Shown: piece by piece, positions 15,129-24,142 of the stretch
How the letters are laid out: every line of letters starts with the position of its first letter
Position numbering within the stretch: position 1 is the first letter of the stretch
Assembly (NCBI GenBank): GCA_031292515.1
Contig: JARLGZ010000236.1
Coordinates: 1-34,582, forward strand
Direction: 5' to 3'
Source of the DNA: Puia sp.
Lineage (GTDB): Bacteria; Bacteroidota; Bacteroidia; Chitinophagales; Chitinophagaceae
DNA: 34,582 nt
Position numbers and translations under genes: made by a program
Notes under the pieces: generated by a model
What the model saw: only the letters and a program-made list of their open reading frames with translations
Database searches by the model: none
Told to the model about the DNA's origin: nothing

Positions 15129-15207
15129 CATAAAACAGGCCCTTCCCCATCGATAAGATGACACAAAACGGGCCCATTTTATTTCAATTTTGCCACAAAA
15201 TAAGACC
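15129..15207 (-). promoter_or_regulatory. three spaced 14-bp repeats upstream of the dead ATPase
   Basis: CATAAAACAGGCCC (15129-15142), CACAAAACGGGCCC (15162-15175) and the weaker CACAAAATAAGACC (15194-15207) are spaced 33 and 32 bases apart, about three helical turns. They lie in the upstream region of the dead AAA_14 gene. Even spacing suggests a real binding array that outlived the gene. The rest of 15099-15322 is AT-rich with no gene. Confidence 0.4.
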
Positions 15208-15322
15208 AACCCGCCCTGATCGTCATCGAAACGCATATGTATATTGTGTATTTTAAATATACATAATTAAATAAATTACTGTATAATAATTTCTAAAGGC
15301 GTTCAAAGAAGTACTCTTCGCG

Positions 15323-16207
15323 CTACGGGCATTGTTGCGCCTCCTCCTTTTCTTCAAAAAGGATCTTCCTTACCGGAGAAGCCATCCTGATGCCCGCCTC
15401 ATCGAAACCAGTCTTAATAGCCAGCAGGATATCGCATTTCATAGGGTAAGACGCCTCATCGGCCCTGCACCAGGCTTCCACGCTTAAAGTCACCGAAAAA
15501 TTTTCAAGACTCGTTACCCGCACAGGTACGATAGATATCCCCCCCTCCATCATAGACTGCGTTCGATTATCGGCAAAATCCGCGTGGGCCACCACTATCT
15601 TCCCGATCACCTTTATTGCCTTACCGATATCCGTATCATAATCCACGGACACCGTGATAAAATTACAGACCCGCGTATTCTTCAGATCGGAATTAATGAT
15701 CACCACGTTGCTCACGAGCGTATTCGGAATGATCATCCGCCTGTTCTCCCCATTACGGATGATCGTGAAACGCAGGTTGATATCCTCCACCACGCCGCTC
15801 TTCCCGTTATTCAGCTCCACATATTCCCCTACCTTGAACGGTTTGTAAATAAAGATAAATATACCGCTGATCAGATTCCCGAAGGTTTGCTGCGCGGCCA
15901 GGCCGATAATGACCGACAAAATACCCGCACTTGCAAGCAGCGTCGTCCCGACCTTCTCCAGGCCGGGCAGCAGGTGCAAGACCACGATCAACGCCAACGT
16001 AAAAATAACGACGCTCGCCCCATTCTTAAAAATCCGGTAGTTGGAAGGATGCACGTTCATTCTCCGTGCAGAATGCAGCCAGTAACGCCCAATGGCGCGT
16101 CGTGCAAAATGAGAGAGGATGACAGCAAGAACCAGAATGACGGCGATCAGGAGCATTTGTTTCATATCCATCAGGGCCGGCTGCATATAGTCAAGTTTTA
16201 CCCTCAC
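15323..16207 (-). CDS. small-conductance mechanosensitive channel (MscS family)
   Basis: The product is 294 aa. It has three membrane segments at ~18-36, ~64-82 and ~90-115. The last matches the MscS pore helix in layout, with Gly/Ala packing residues (LLASAGILSVIIGLAAQQTFGNLISGIFIF), and it is followed by the beta domain (PFKVGEYVELNNGKSGVVEDINLRFT ... IIPNTLV). This is the short MscS type that opens under membrane tension to release solutes during osmotic downshock. Translation starts at a GTG (16207) overlapping the stop of the PRC-barrel gene, so the two are translationally coupled; an ATG at 16186 is an alternative. Confidence 0.9.
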   Translation of the reverse strand: MRVKLDYMQPALMDMKQMLLIAVILVLAVILSHFARRAIGRYWLHSARRMNVHPSNYRIFKNGASVVIFTLALIVVLHLLPGLEKVGTTLLASAGILSVIIGLAAQQTFGNLISGIFIFIYKPFKVGEYVELNNGKSGVVEDINLRFTIIRNGENRRMIIPNTLVSNVVIINSDLKNTRVCNFITVSVDYDTDIGKAIKVIGKIVVAHADFADNRTQSMMEGGISIVPVRVTSLENFSVTLSVEAWCRADEASYPMKCDILLAIKTGFDEAGIRMASPVRKILFEEKEEAQQCP

Positions 16208-16893
16208 AAGGCAGTGGGCGGACCGGAAAATACCGGAGGATCATACTGTTTGCTTTTCTCAATATCGGCCTTGGTTTCGTTGAGATAAATATCAGAATCG
16301 CTCCACTTCATCTGAATGATATGCCCCACGCCGACAACCACCTTTTTACCATCCGGTATCCGACTCGTATTGACCACCAGGCCCAGCACCTCCCAGGTCC
16401 GGTCATCGATCAGGAAATGGCAGACAGAACCGATCTCCCCGTCCGTCCCATGCACAGGAAAACCCGAAACATACAACGAACTGCGTAAATGAAGATCGGC
16501 GCCGAGGCGCCTGCCCTTTTCAGGCAAGCCATCCACGACCGACCCCAACCCCCCGGCGTAAAATCCGCTTTCCCAATACCCCTTCCAGGCATAGTGCCCG
16601 TACAATTCAATCTCCTGCTGCCGCGAAACCGGCTTGTCCGTATCGATACCCGGACTATGACGTATTTGATCCTGTGTCAAATTAACCCGGAAGACACCGG
16701 CCATACTATTGCCCTCCAGCAGCGCCGCCGGCGCAATCAGGACCTTGCGGCCGGACAACCAGTCTTCGGTTTTCAGCACCAGGTAACGCACCTTCCATGA
16801 CTCGTCATCGAAGTAGATATCCTCCACCTTACCCACTTCCCCGTCCCTGGCTTCCATCCTGCAACCCACCAAACTATCGATAGTACGCTCCAT
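16204..16893 (-). CDS. PRC-barrel domain protein, two repeats
   Basis: The product is 229 aa. The first PRC-barrel spans residues ~5-75 (LVGCRMEARDGEVGKVEDIYFDD ... VRYLVLKTEDWLSGRKVLI). The second spans ~137-215 (VHGTDGEIGSVCHFLIDDRTWEVLGLVVNT ... KKVVVGVGHI). PRC-barrels occur in photosynthetic reaction-centre H subunits and RimM and in stand-alone stress-associated proteins; the two-copy soluble type here has no assigned reaction. Genetic coupling to the MscS gene (GTGA-type overlap) points to a role in envelope or osmotic stress, which is inference. Confidence 0.85.
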   Translation of the reverse strand: MERTIDSLVGCRMEARDGEVGKVEDIYFDDESWKVRYLVLKTEDWLSGRKVLIAPAALLEGNSMAGVFRVNLTQDQIRHSPGIDTDKPVSRQQEIELYGHYAWKGYWESGFYAGGLGSVVDGLPEKGRRLGADLHLRSSLYVSGFPVHGTDGEIGSVCHFLIDDRTWEVLGLVVNTSRIPDGKKVVVGVGHIIQMKWSDSDIYLNETKADIEKSKQYDPPVFSGPPTAL

Positions 16894-16921
16894 ACAACCC
16901 TGCTTTTACGTGACACATTTT

Positions 16922-17395
16922 TTAAGAGCCATCACCGATCAACCGGGCCTCCGCCAGCACATCTTTCTTCGACGTCGCCTTTATCGCCCACTCGATCACC
17001 TGAAGCGCTATGGCATAGGCCAGGACTTCGTGTTCCGGCGCCTTTGACACGGCTTCCGCAACTGCACCCGCATCCATGCCCAAACCCAGATGGATGGGCA
17101 AACTGACCGGCAGCACGTCCCCCTTAGCACCTTTCTCTTTAGTCAGCTCATATCCCTCCTGAAGCGCGAACACGGTGTTCGTACTCATTTCAACAGACTG
17201 AACCAGGGCATACAGACGCTTTAGCAAAAGCGCAGTCAATACCTGTTTGTGTTTCGGTCCTTCATTGACAATATGCTCCGTCGCCCATCGATTCAGGTCC
17301 GCATCCCTAATCAACAGATCAATCAAGGGCGCCGGACTTCCTGCTAATTTCACTCCTTCACCATGATGGTGAAGCTTGCCATCGTGTTTTGACAT
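16922..17395 (-). CDS. conserved hypothetical protein of 157 aa heading the PRC-barrel/MscS set
   Basis: A His-rich start (MSKHDGKLHHHGEG) precedes a mostly helical, Ala/Leu-rich soluble protein (LTALLLKRLYALVQSVEMST, EHEVLAYAIALQVIEWAIKA). There is no signal peptide, membrane segment or catalytic motif, and no family is recognised. It lies 28 bases upstream of the PRC-barrel gene in the same direction, so the three genes probably form one operon. The long helices suggest a small helical bundle. Confidence 0.6.
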   Translation of the reverse strand: MSKHDGKLHHHGEGVKLAGSPAPLIDLLIRDADLNRWATEHIVNEGPKHKQVLTALLLKRLYALVQSVEMSTNTVFALQEGYELTKEKGAKGDVLPVSLPIHLGLGMDAGAVAEAVSKAPEHEVLAYAIALQVIEWAIKATSKKDVLAEARLIGDGS

Positions 17396-17838
17396 GCTTC
17401 AATAATTTTTTATAAAATGGCAATTATTCGCACCCTGCTCGCAGGTTATTATCAAAACCCGCATCCATCGATACACCATGCCTCTTCCGCTTTTCCCATC
17501 TCGCCGTCTCAGCCTGCATGGCATTCCCAATTATACCATTCACATTTCAACCCATAAAGCCTCACTTCCGGGCCTCCCTTCCAGCCCGCCCCCCAATGTC
17601 CGCTTATTTTAACCGGGAATCGTTACATACATTCACAAATCATTTATATAATTCACACTTCCCGCGCGAACGCCTCCGGATCAGGACAGAACCGAATCAA
17701 TAATGTACAGCCTTATCCCATCTGCCCTACCAAAAACCGTCCCGCCTGTGAATTATATAAATTGTTTCGTCAAGTGTGTAATATTCAATCTTTCGACAAA
17801 GTCTATTTTAGCAGTCTGACAATCATAGCTTACAATAA
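17396..17838. other. 443-base divergent gap with a perfect 16-bp inverted repeat
   Basis: No gene is supported; short open frames here lack family signs. ATTTATATAATTCACA (17642-17657) and its exact reverse complement (17747-17762) lie 89 bases apart. A related AAGTGTGTAATATTCAAT lies at ~17774-17791, and AGTGTGAATTATGTAA occurs again at 19305-19320 before nuoA. These are candidate binding sites of a shared regulator or repeat-element ends. Confidence 0.45.
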
Positions 17839-19206
17839 ATGATACCGATGAAAAAAACACATGGATCAGGCTCATGGCTTGTATGTAGATTATTGTGTAC
17901 CGCATTACTGCTGGGAGCCAATATGATAATTTTCGGACAGATAAGCGAATTGGAAACCGACCAGGGTATCGATGCATCCATTGCGCCGTACCAGGCAGAT
18001 GTCCGGGAGGCGATTTTGCAGGCTAGCCAGCATCCCGAAGTCTTATCGGCGCTGCAGAAAACCCAAAGCCAAACGGTGGAATCCTTTCATAGCATTATCA
18101 GCGGATTTGACAGAAAAAAGCAAGCCTGGTTCTACACTATCACAAGGTATCCCGAATTGATGCATACACTATCGACACTGCCGGGCAAAACAGACAAAGC
18201 AGCCATTTATAAATTGCTGCCGAACCAGGACGCCGACCTGAAGGAAGCCGCCTGGCAACTATATGATTCGAAGAAGAAAGATCTGATCAAACTGGACAAT
18301 ATTAATATTGCCGCGAAGCAGGACTTTGATAAAACGGTTCAAAACCTTAGTGCTCCTGCCCGGTCCGCGTTTGAAAAGCTATACAACATGCCGGATGTGC
18401 TAACATTGCTGACAAACAACATTGATCTCACGACAAGATTGGGTGAACACTATAAAGAGAATCCGACAGCACTCAACAACCGTTTGGCGTCGATTCATGA
18501 TAGCCTCATCGTACAGGACCAATATGAAATAACCGCTTACAAAAAGCAAATGGCGGATGATCCAAAAGCCCGGGATGAATTGAGCCAGGCCGCAAAAGAC
18601 TATGCAAAGGACAACGACTACGATGTTCCCGCCCAACAATATGATGATGCTGATAATGAAAATTATTATGCCAATCCTTACTCGTATTGGTTCGGCTATC
18701 CCGGGTGGTATTCAGACCCCCTCTGGTATCCCGGCAGTTTTTGGTTTGACACCGGTTTATATTTCGGCATCGGCGGATTTGGGATAGGGGGCATGCCGGG
18801 GTATGGTTTCTCCAGTTGGTTTTTTGGCGGCGGCCATTACAACCACTATCCAAATTTATACCGTCAATTCGGCAATTATTACCACAACAATATTGCCGAA
18901 AACCGGGTAATGGGCTCATCCAACCGTGGTTTTATGGGCGTCGCCAATACACACTTCAATGCGAATGGCGGCAATCAACTTAACAGGCAGTCTTCCCGAT
19001 CAATCTACAGTCGCGTGAACCGGCAATCCACACAAACCAACAGGGGAAATGCAACCCGCGTAAATGCCAATTCATACCATTCACAATCCTGGAGCTCTTT
19101 CGGAGGCCGGAGCAACGGGATCCGCAGCGGTGGAGGATTTCGCGGGGGTGGAGGATCGCACGGCGGCGGAGGTTCTCGTGGCGGCGGAGGCGGCAGCCGC
19201 CATTGA
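17839..19206 (+). CDS. secreted protein with helical N-terminal half and Gly-rich low-complexity C-terminus
   Basis: The product is 455 aa. A signal peptide covers residues ~1-34 (LLCTALLLGANMIIFG). Residues ~40-260 are helical and charged, with repeated motifs around LSAPARSAFEKLYNMPDVLTLL. Residues ~270-340 are Tyr/Trp/Gly/Pro-rich (YWFGYPGWYSDPLWYPGSFWF, then GIGGFGIGGMPGYGFSS). The last ~45 residues are Gly/Ser/Arg-rich with GGGG blocks. Bacteroidota encode several such secreted proteins (DUF3300-like in outline), and the role is not known. The aromatic Gly/Pro stretch suggests surface attachment or self-assembly, which is inference. The start could be ATG 17839 or the second ATG at 17848 (MKKTHG), which gives a cleaner signal peptide. 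Confidence 0.7.
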   Translation: MIPMKKTHGSGSWLVCRLLCTALLLGANMIIFGQISELETDQGIDASIAPYQADVREAILQASQHPEVLSALQKTQSQTVESFHSIISGFDRKKQAWFYTITRYPELMHTLSTLPGKTDKAAIYKLLPNQDADLKEAAWQLYDSKKKDLIKLDNINIAAKQDFDKTVQNLSAPARSAFEKLYNMPDVLTLLTNNIDLTTRLGEHYKENPTALNNRLASIHDSLIVQDQYEITAYKKQMADDPKARDELSQAAKDYAKDNDYDVPAQQYDDADNENYYANPYSYWFGYPGWYSDPLWYPGSFWFDTGLYFGIGGFGIGGMPGYGFSSWFFGGGHYNHYPNLYRQFGNYYHNNIAENRVMGSSNRGFMGVANTHFNANGGNQLNRQSSRSIYSRVNRQSTQTNRGNATRVNANSYHSQSWSSFGGRSNGIRSGGGFRGGGGSHGGGGSRGGGGGSRH

Positions 19207-19304
19207 ATAGAAATCTTTACAAACATAACCGCAAAAAAATAACACACCACATTATCCTCCGCCGCACTCGATCTTCCCGCGGTTTTACCGCATTGCCTTC
19301 CGGA

Positions 19305-19320
19305 AGTGTGAATTATGTAA
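19305..19320 (+). promoter_or_regulatory. GTGTGAATTATGTAA element upstream of nuoA
   Basis: This 16-mer is almost identical (one internal difference) to the inverted-repeat element at 17642-17657 and 17747-17762. It lies ~90 bases before the nuoA start in the 203-base gap after the Gly-rich secreted gene. It could be a regulator site shared by the two promoters. No clear TAnnTTTG box was found for nuoA. Confidence 0.35.
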
Positions 19321-19409
19321 TCAATACCTGGAATCGTATAACTATTAATCCTCCCAAATCGTCCAGCTTTGTCGGGTATCCCTTTATTCACTTCCTGGTA
19401 TAAAATAAT

Positions 19410-19865
19410 ATGTATCACAACGCCGGCGTACATCTAATGTGGCCATTTTTAGTCTATGGCATCGCCGTCGTATCTCTCGTGGGCGGCATCCTGTTCATTT
19501 CCTATTTCTTAGGGGAACGACACGAAGAGGCCGCCACCGACGAAGCCTACGAAGGGGGCATCATCGCCACCGGCACCGCCAGACTGCGCTTCCCCGTTGA
19601 CTTCTATATACTGGCCATCTTCTTTGTCATCTTCGACGTCGAAGCCGCCTTCCTGTTGTCCTGGGCCGTTTCCATCCGTGCAGCCGGCTGGACAGGGTAT
19701 GCCGCCGTAGGGACATTCATCGGGGTGCAGCTTATCTTACTGGTCTACCTCTGGAAAACCGGCGCTCTTGATTTTGGTCCTGACGGCAGGTCCATCCTGA
19801 AAGCCTTTCATCAAAAAATAAAAAAACAGGTACCCTATGCAGTGGTGGACAAGCAAAGTAAATGA
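19410..19865 (+). CDS. nuoA: NADH-quinone oxidoreductase subunit A
   Basis: The product is 151 aa. It has three membrane segments (~11-33, ~66-88, ~94-115) and the conserved loop E-x-Y-E-G-G followed by [25 protein letters not shown], which carries the conserved acidic FDVE of the family. NuoA sits in the membrane arm next to NuoH, close to the quinone entry site, and its loop takes part in coupling. It is the first gene of the operon; nuoB starts 29 bases before its stop, implying coupled translation. The C-terminal tail is slightly long. Confidence 0.95.
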   Translation: MYHNAGVHLMWPFLVYGIAVVSLVGGILFISYFLGERHEEAATDEAYEGGIIATGTARLRFPVDFYILAIFFVIFDVEAAFLLSWAVSIRAAGWTGYAAVGTFIGVQLILLVYLWKTGALDFGPDGRSILKAFHQKIKKQVPYAVVDKQSK

Positions 19866-20475
19866 TCCGACGGGAACCGTCAGCGGCAACAGCTCCTTTG
19901 AAAAGACCTTCCAGAAATCCATCATCCTCACCAATATGGAAAGCATGGTAGCCTGGGGCCGGAAAAACTCCATCTGGCCTTTCAATTTCGGGCTCTCCTG
20001 CTGCTACGTGGAAATGGCTACCAGCATCACCAGCAAATACGACAGCGCCCGGTTCGGCGCCGAAGTCATCAGGGGTTCCCCCCGGGAAGCCGACATGATG
20101 ATCATCGCCGGCACCGTCTTCATCAAAATGGCGCCCGTCATCAAACGCTTATACGAGCAGATGATGGCCCCCCGATGGATCATCTCCATGGGCTCCTGCG
20201 CCAATTCAGGCGGCATGTACGATATCTACAGCGTCGTTCAGGGCGTAGATAAATTCATGCCCGTAGACGTCTACGTACCCGGTTGCCCGCCCCGGCCCGA
20301 CGCCTTCCTGGAAGGCATCCTACTGCTAAGAGACCAGGTCGGCAATGAAAAAAGACCCCTGAACTGGGTCATCGGAGACCAGGGCATCGTCAAACCCCGG
20401 GGCGTCTCCCTGAAAGAAGAAAAAAGGGCCGAACGAATGAAAATGACCGAAATCAGAGATCCCGGCAGCATATGA
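19837..20475 (+). CDS. nuoB: NADH-quinone oxidoreductase subunit B
   Basis: The product is 212 aa. The four ligands of cluster N2 are in place: the Cys pair at ~55-56 (LSCCYVEM), Cys ~120 ([10 protein letters not shown]) and Cys ~150 ([10 protein letters not shown]). N2 is the last cluster before quinone, so this subunit passes electrons to the quinone headgroup at the interface with NuoCD. The C-terminal ~35 residues are charged and extend beyond the core family length. The start overlaps nuoA; the end overlaps the nuoCD start by four bases (ATGA-type). Confidence 0.95.
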   Translation: MQWWTSKVNDPTGTVSGNSSFEKTFQKSIILTNMESMVAWGRKNSIWPFNFGLSCCYVEMATSITSKYDSARFGAEVIRGSPREADMMIIAGTVFIKMAPVIKRLYEQMMAPRWIISMGSCANSGGMYDIYSVVQGVDKFMPVDVYVPGCPPRPDAFLEGILLLRDQVGNEKRPLNWVIGDQGIVKPRGVSLKEEKRAERMKMTEIRDPGSI

Positions 20476-22211
20476 CCGACATCGTTACTATATTGGACCA
20501 TGACTTTCCCGGGTACATTCTCTCCGTCCAGGATACTAAAGACGATTTCCCCACCCTCTGGGTAAAACCCCTTCATATCATGGAAATACTCCGTTTCCTG
20601 AAAACGACGGTGGACGGACCTTACAAAATGCTGTACGACCTGACTGCCGTCGACGAACAGGCCAGGATCCACCACAATGGCCAGCCCGTCAGCGACTTCA
20701 CCGTCGTTTATCAGCTGCTGTCCTTCGAACGGAATGCCTTTTTACGGCTGAAAGTCCCGTTGACAGATGCCGGGCCTGCGCTCCCCTCCGTAACCGGCAT
20801 ATGGCCGGCTGCCAACTGGTATGAAAGAGAAGTCTATGATCTCTTCGGAATCCGCTTCGAGGGGCATCCCCATTTAAAAAGGATCCTCATGCCGGATACC
20901 TGGGTAGGCCATCCTCTGCAAAAATGTCATCCCGCCCGCGCCACGGAAATGCCCCCCTACCAGCTCCCTGAAAACAAACAGGAAACCGAACAGCTGTCCA
21001 TGCAGTTCAAACCCGAAGAATGGGGATTGGACAGCACAGCCGGCGGCGACGACCTCCTCTTCCTGAACCTCGGGCCCCAACACCCCGGTACCCATGGTAT
21101 CCTCAGACTGGTCGTTCAACTGGACGGCGAAAATATCATGAACGTCGTCCCCGATATCGGGTTCCACCACCGCGGCGCGGAAAAGATGGGCGAACGCCAG
21201 TCCTGGCATTCCTATATCCCTTACACCGACCGGGTCGAATACCTCGGAGGCGTGATGAACAATTTCCCGTACGTCATGGCCGTCGAAAAACTCGCCGGCA
21301 TCACGGTGCCGGACAGGGCCAAAGTCATCCGGATCATGCTTAGCGAGCTCTTTCGTATCTCCAGCCACCTCGTCTGGTACGGCACCTTCGCCCAGGACCT
21401 CGGCATGATGACCCCCGTCTTCCTCACCTTCAACGACCGTGAAAAAGTGCTCGATATCATAGCCGCTATCTGCGGCGCGCGGATGCACCCCAACTGGTTC
21501 CGCATCGGCGGCGTCGCCCAGGAACTGCCCAAAGGTTGGGAAGCCCTTATCCAATCCTTCATCGATTACTTTCCCAAACGGCTCAAAGAATACGACAACC
21601 TCGTCATGAAGAACAGCATCTTCAAGGCCCGGACCATCGGCATCGGCGTCTATTCCACCGAAGAAGCCATCGAATGGGGCATTACCGGGCCCGGTCTCCG
21701 CGCCACCGGCCTCGAATGGGACTTCCGGAAAAAGCAGCCCTATTCCGGTTATGAACAGTTTGAATTCGAGGTACCCACCGGCCAGAACGGAGATTGTTAC
21801 GACCGCGCCAAAGTGCGCGTCGAAGAATTGAGACAAAGCCTCCGCATCATCCAGCAATGCCTGCATAACATGCCCGAAGGCCCCTATAAATCCGATCACC
21901 CCCTCACCACCCCGCCCGTCAAAGAACGCACCCTCCGGGACATCGAGACCCTGATCCATCATTTCCTGAACGTCACATGGGGACCCGTCATCCCGCCCGG
22001 AGAAGCCTTTTGCGGCGTCGAAGCCACCAAAGGCCACAACGGCTATTACCTGGTTTCCGACGGCAATACCACCTCCTATCGCACCCGTATCCGCACCCCT
22101 TCGTTCCCGCATTTGCAGTTCGTTCCGACCATCAGCACCGGCTACACGCTGCCCGACCTCATGGCCATACTCGGAGCAACAGATTATGTATTGTCGGACG
22201 TAGACAGGTGA
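20472..22211 (+). CDS. nuoCD: NADH-quinone oxidoreductase subunits C and D fused
   Basis: The product is 579 aa. Residues ~1-170 are NuoC (30-kDa type), including [20 protein letters not shown] at ~114-133. A short acidic linker (~170-195) joins it to NuoD (49-kDa type), which starts around [15 protein letters not shown] (~198-212). Its quinone-pocket residues fall in that GPQHPGTHG box and in [14 protein letters not shown]; further family marks are [12 protein letters not shown] and the C-terminal [18 protein letters not shown]. The fusion is also known in E. coli and several other lineages. It forms the quinone site with NuoB. A 133-base gap filled with tandem repeats follows before nuoE. 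Confidence 0.95.
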   Translation: MTDIVTILDHDFPGYILSVQDTKDDFPTLWVKPLHIMEILRFLKTTVDGPYKMLYDLTAVDEQARIHHNGQPVSDFTVVYQLLSFERNAFLRLKVPLTDAGPALPSVTGIWPAANWYEREVYDLFGIRFEGHPHLKRILMPDTWVGHPLQKCHPARATEMPPYQLPENKQETEQLSMQFKPEEWGLDSTAGGDDLLFLNLGPQHPGTHGILRLVVQLDGENIMNVVPDIGFHHRGAEKMGERQSWHSYIPYTDRVEYLGGVMNNFPYVMAVEKLAGITVPDRAKVIRIMLSELFRISSHLVWYGTFAQDLGMMTPVFLTFNDREKVLDIIAAICGARMHPNWFRIGGVAQELPKGWEALIQSFIDYFPKRLKEYDNLVMKNSIFKARTIGIGVYSTEEAIEWGITGPGLRATGLEWDFRKKQPYSGYEQFEFEVPTGQNGDCYDRAKVRVEELRQSLRIIQQCLHNMPEGPYKSDHPLTTPPVKERTLRDIETLIHHFLNVTWGPVIPPGEAFCGVEATKGHNGYYLVSDGNTTSYRTRIRTPSFPHLQFVPTISTGYTLPDLMAILGATDYVLSDVDR

Positions 22212-22349
22212 AAAGAATCGACAGGCAACGAGCATAAACACGCGAACCGAAAGAATAAACAGGACATCCAAAAGGATAAATAGAAAACCTTAAAGAATAA
22301 ACAGAACGCCCGAAAGAATAAGCAGAGCAGCCGAAAGAAAAAACATGAC
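22209..22349 (+). repeat. degenerate ~21-bp tandem repeats in the nuoCD-nuoE gap
   Basis: Seven units start at about 22209, 22230, 22248, 22269, 22291, 22311 and 22332. The best agree on CGAAAGAATAAACAG followed by a variable GACnnC. The array begins in the nuoCD stop codon and its last unit contains the nuoE start codon, so it fills the whole gap. It is purine-rich on the plus strand. It may act as a translation spacer, or be a neutral slippage product. Confidence 0.6.
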
Positions 22350-22824
22350 AACAGAAAATATATTAACGACCGCCGAGATCTCCGCCATCCGGGAAATATA
22401 CCGCCACTTCCCGCAGAAGAGCGCGGCATGTATAGAGGGGCTCAAGATCATCCAGCGGCAGCGGCGCTGGGTATCGGACGAAGCCATCCGGGGACTGGCG
22501 GAGATCCTGGAAATGTCACCGGCGGCGATCGACAGCGTAGCGACCTATTACAGCCTGATCTTCCGCCGGCCCGTAGGCAGGAACGTCATCCTGCTCTGCA
22601 ACAGCGTCAGCTGCTGGATCATGGGCTGTGATCAGATCGCGGCCTGTGTGAAAAAACAACTGGCCGTCGACTATGGGGAGACCACCACCGACGACCGATA
22701 TACCCTGCTTACCATTCCCTGCCTGGGCACCTGTGACCATGCCCCGGCCATGATCATCAACGAAGATCTGCACCGGGACCTGACCGCCGAAAACATCGGT
22801 CCTATCCTGCAACAATATCAATAG
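22345..22824 (+). CDS. nuoE: NADH-quinone oxidoreductase subunit E
   Basis: The product is 159 aa. Its thioredoxin-like C-terminal half carries the [2Fe-2S] ligands of cluster N1a: C-x4-C in LLCNSVSC and C-x3-C in IPCLGTC. The N-terminal helical part (AEISAIREIYRHFPQKSAACIEGLKIIQ) contacts NuoF and NuoG. NuoE, F and G form the NADH dehydrogenase module. The start codon lies within the last tandem-repeat unit after nuoCD. nuoF starts 37 bases downstream. Confidence 0.95.
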   Translation: MTTENILTTAEISAIREIYRHFPQKSAACIEGLKIIQRQRRWVSDEAIRGLAEILEMSPAAIDSVATYYSLIFRRPVGRNVILLCNSVSCWIMGCDQIAACVKKQLAVDYGETTTDDRYTLLTIPCLGTCDHAPAMIINEDLHRDLTAENIGPILQQYQ

Positions 22825-22861
22825 ACCTGGAACGACCCATCCCAAAAAACGGGCTACTAAA

Positions 22862-24142
22862 ATGGAACAACCACTGACCCGGCATATTAAAAAAGACGGC
22901 TCCTGGCTTACGCTGAAGGAGTATGAAGCCGTGGGCGGCTACCAGGGGCTCAAAAAAGCGTTGACGCTCACACCCGCGGAAGTGACAAAAACCGTCACCG
23001 ACGCCGGCCTCAAAGGGCGCGGCGGAGCAGGCTTTCCCACCGGCAGCAAATGGAGCACTGTCCCGATGGGACCCGATGCGCCTGCCATCAAATATTTCAT
23101 CGCCAACGCCGACGAGATGGAACCCGGCAGCTTCAAAGATCGCCTGCTGCTGGAAGGAAATCCCCATCAACTCATAGAAGGCCTCCTTATCGGCGCCTGG
23201 GCCATCCAGGCCCGTTTCAGTTTTATTTTTCTCCGGTGGGCCTATCACCAGGCCGCCAAAGCCATTGCCGAATGTATCCGCGAAGCTTATGAAGCGGGTT
23301 ACTTAGGAGCACATATTGCCGGTAGCGACTTCCACCTCGACCTGTCCCTGCATACCAGCGTTGGACGCTACATTTGCGGGGAAGAAACCGCCCTGCTCAA
23401 CGCCCTCGAAGGCAAGCGGGCCAATCCCCGGTCCAAGCCCCCCTATCCCACCGTCCACGGCTTGTTTGGAAAGCCCACTATCGTCAACAATGTAGAGACC
23501 TTGTGCAACGTACCCCTCATCCTCACGGGTGGCGCGGACTGGTTCATCAAACTGAGCAAGACAGGCGAAGGCGGAACCAAACTTTATGGAGCCAGCGGTC
23601 GGGTAAAAAAACCGGGACTTTGGGAACTACCCCTGGGCACCGCCCTCCGCGAGATCCTCGAAGAACATGCCGGGGGCATGAAAGACGGTTATCGGTTCAA
23701 AGGGGTACTGCCGGGCGGCGGGTCCACCGATTTCCTCACCGATGAACACCTGGACACACCCATGGACTATAAAAGTGTAAGTGCGGCCGGCAGCCGCCTG
23801 GGCACCGGCACACTCATCGTCCTCGATGACAAGACCTGTCCCGTTGGCATGGTGCGCAACCTGGAACAATTCTTCGCCCGGGAAAGCTGCGGCTGGTGCA
23901 CCCCCTGCCGCGAAGGACTACCCTGGACCACCAAATTGCTCGACAGCCTGGAAAAAGGAACCGGCAAAATGGAAGACCTGGACATCCTCACCTTTCAGAC
24001 CCACTACATGGCGCCCGGCAATACCTTTTGCGCGCTGGCGCCCGGCGCCATGGAACCCTTGCAGAGCGCCCTGAAACTATTCAAAGCAGACTTTGACCGG
24101 CATATTCACGAACATAAATGTCCCTGGAATAATCATGGCTAA
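22862..24142 (+). CDS. nuoF: NADH-quinone oxidoreductase subunit F (NADH- and FMN-binding)
   Basis: The product is 426 aa. The FMN/NADH site GRGGAGFPTG is at ~52-61, and NADH-binding residues follow in ANADEMEPGSFKDR. The motif CGEETALLNALEGKR is present in the middle. The cluster N3 ligands are C-x2-C-x2-C in ESCGWCTPCREG (~344-350) plus a further Cys in NTFCALA (~390). This subunit takes hydride from NADH and passes single electrons to the cluster chain. The nuoG start lies eight bases before its stop. Confidence 0.95.
   Translation: MEQPLTRHIKKDGSWLTLKEYEAVGGYQGLKKALTLTPAEVTKTVTDAGLKGRGGAGFPTGSKWSTVPMGPDAPAIKYFIANADEMEPGSFKDRLLLEGNPHQLIEGLLIGAWAIQARFSFIFLRWAYHQAAKAIAECIREAYEAGYLGAHIAGSDFHLDLSLHTSVGRYICGEETALLNALEGKRANPRSKPPYPTVHGLFGKPTIVNNVETLCNVPLILTGGADWFIKLSKTGEGGTKLYGASGRVKKPGLWELPLGTALREILEEHAGGMKDGYRFKGVLPGGGSTDFLTDEHLDTPMDYKSVSAAGSRLGTGTLIVLDDKTCPVGMVRNLEQFFARESCGWCTPCREGLPWTTKLLDSLEKGTGKMEDLDILTFQTHYMAPGNTFCALAPGAMEPLQSALKLFKADFDRHIHEHKCPWNNHG

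Noticed and set aside
15584-16288. 234-codon open frame on the plus strand opposite the MscS and PRC-barrel genes
   Set aside because: His/Asp/Arg-rich, no family pattern; an antisense shadow of two convincing genes.
17518-17703. 61-codon open frame in the gap before the Gly-rich secreted gene
   Set aside because: Pro/Arg/His-rich, no family, and it overlaps the inverted-repeat element; unlikely to be coding.
20874-22271. 465-codon open frame on the minus strand opposite nuoCD
   Set aside because: It is antisense to a clearly coding fused gene. Its product is Gly/Asp/Phe-rich with no family pattern, as expected from the mirror of a GC-rich codon-biased gene.
22209-22349. CRISPR-like array
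   Set aside because: The units are contiguous and degenerate with no unique spacers, and there are no cas genes. It is a simple tandem repeat, as is the array at 29313-29400.
24093-24134. Upstream start for nuoG inside nuoF
   Set aside because: The extra 14 residues are not family-like and the ATG at 24135 gives the standard ferredoxin-domain start with a short overlap.
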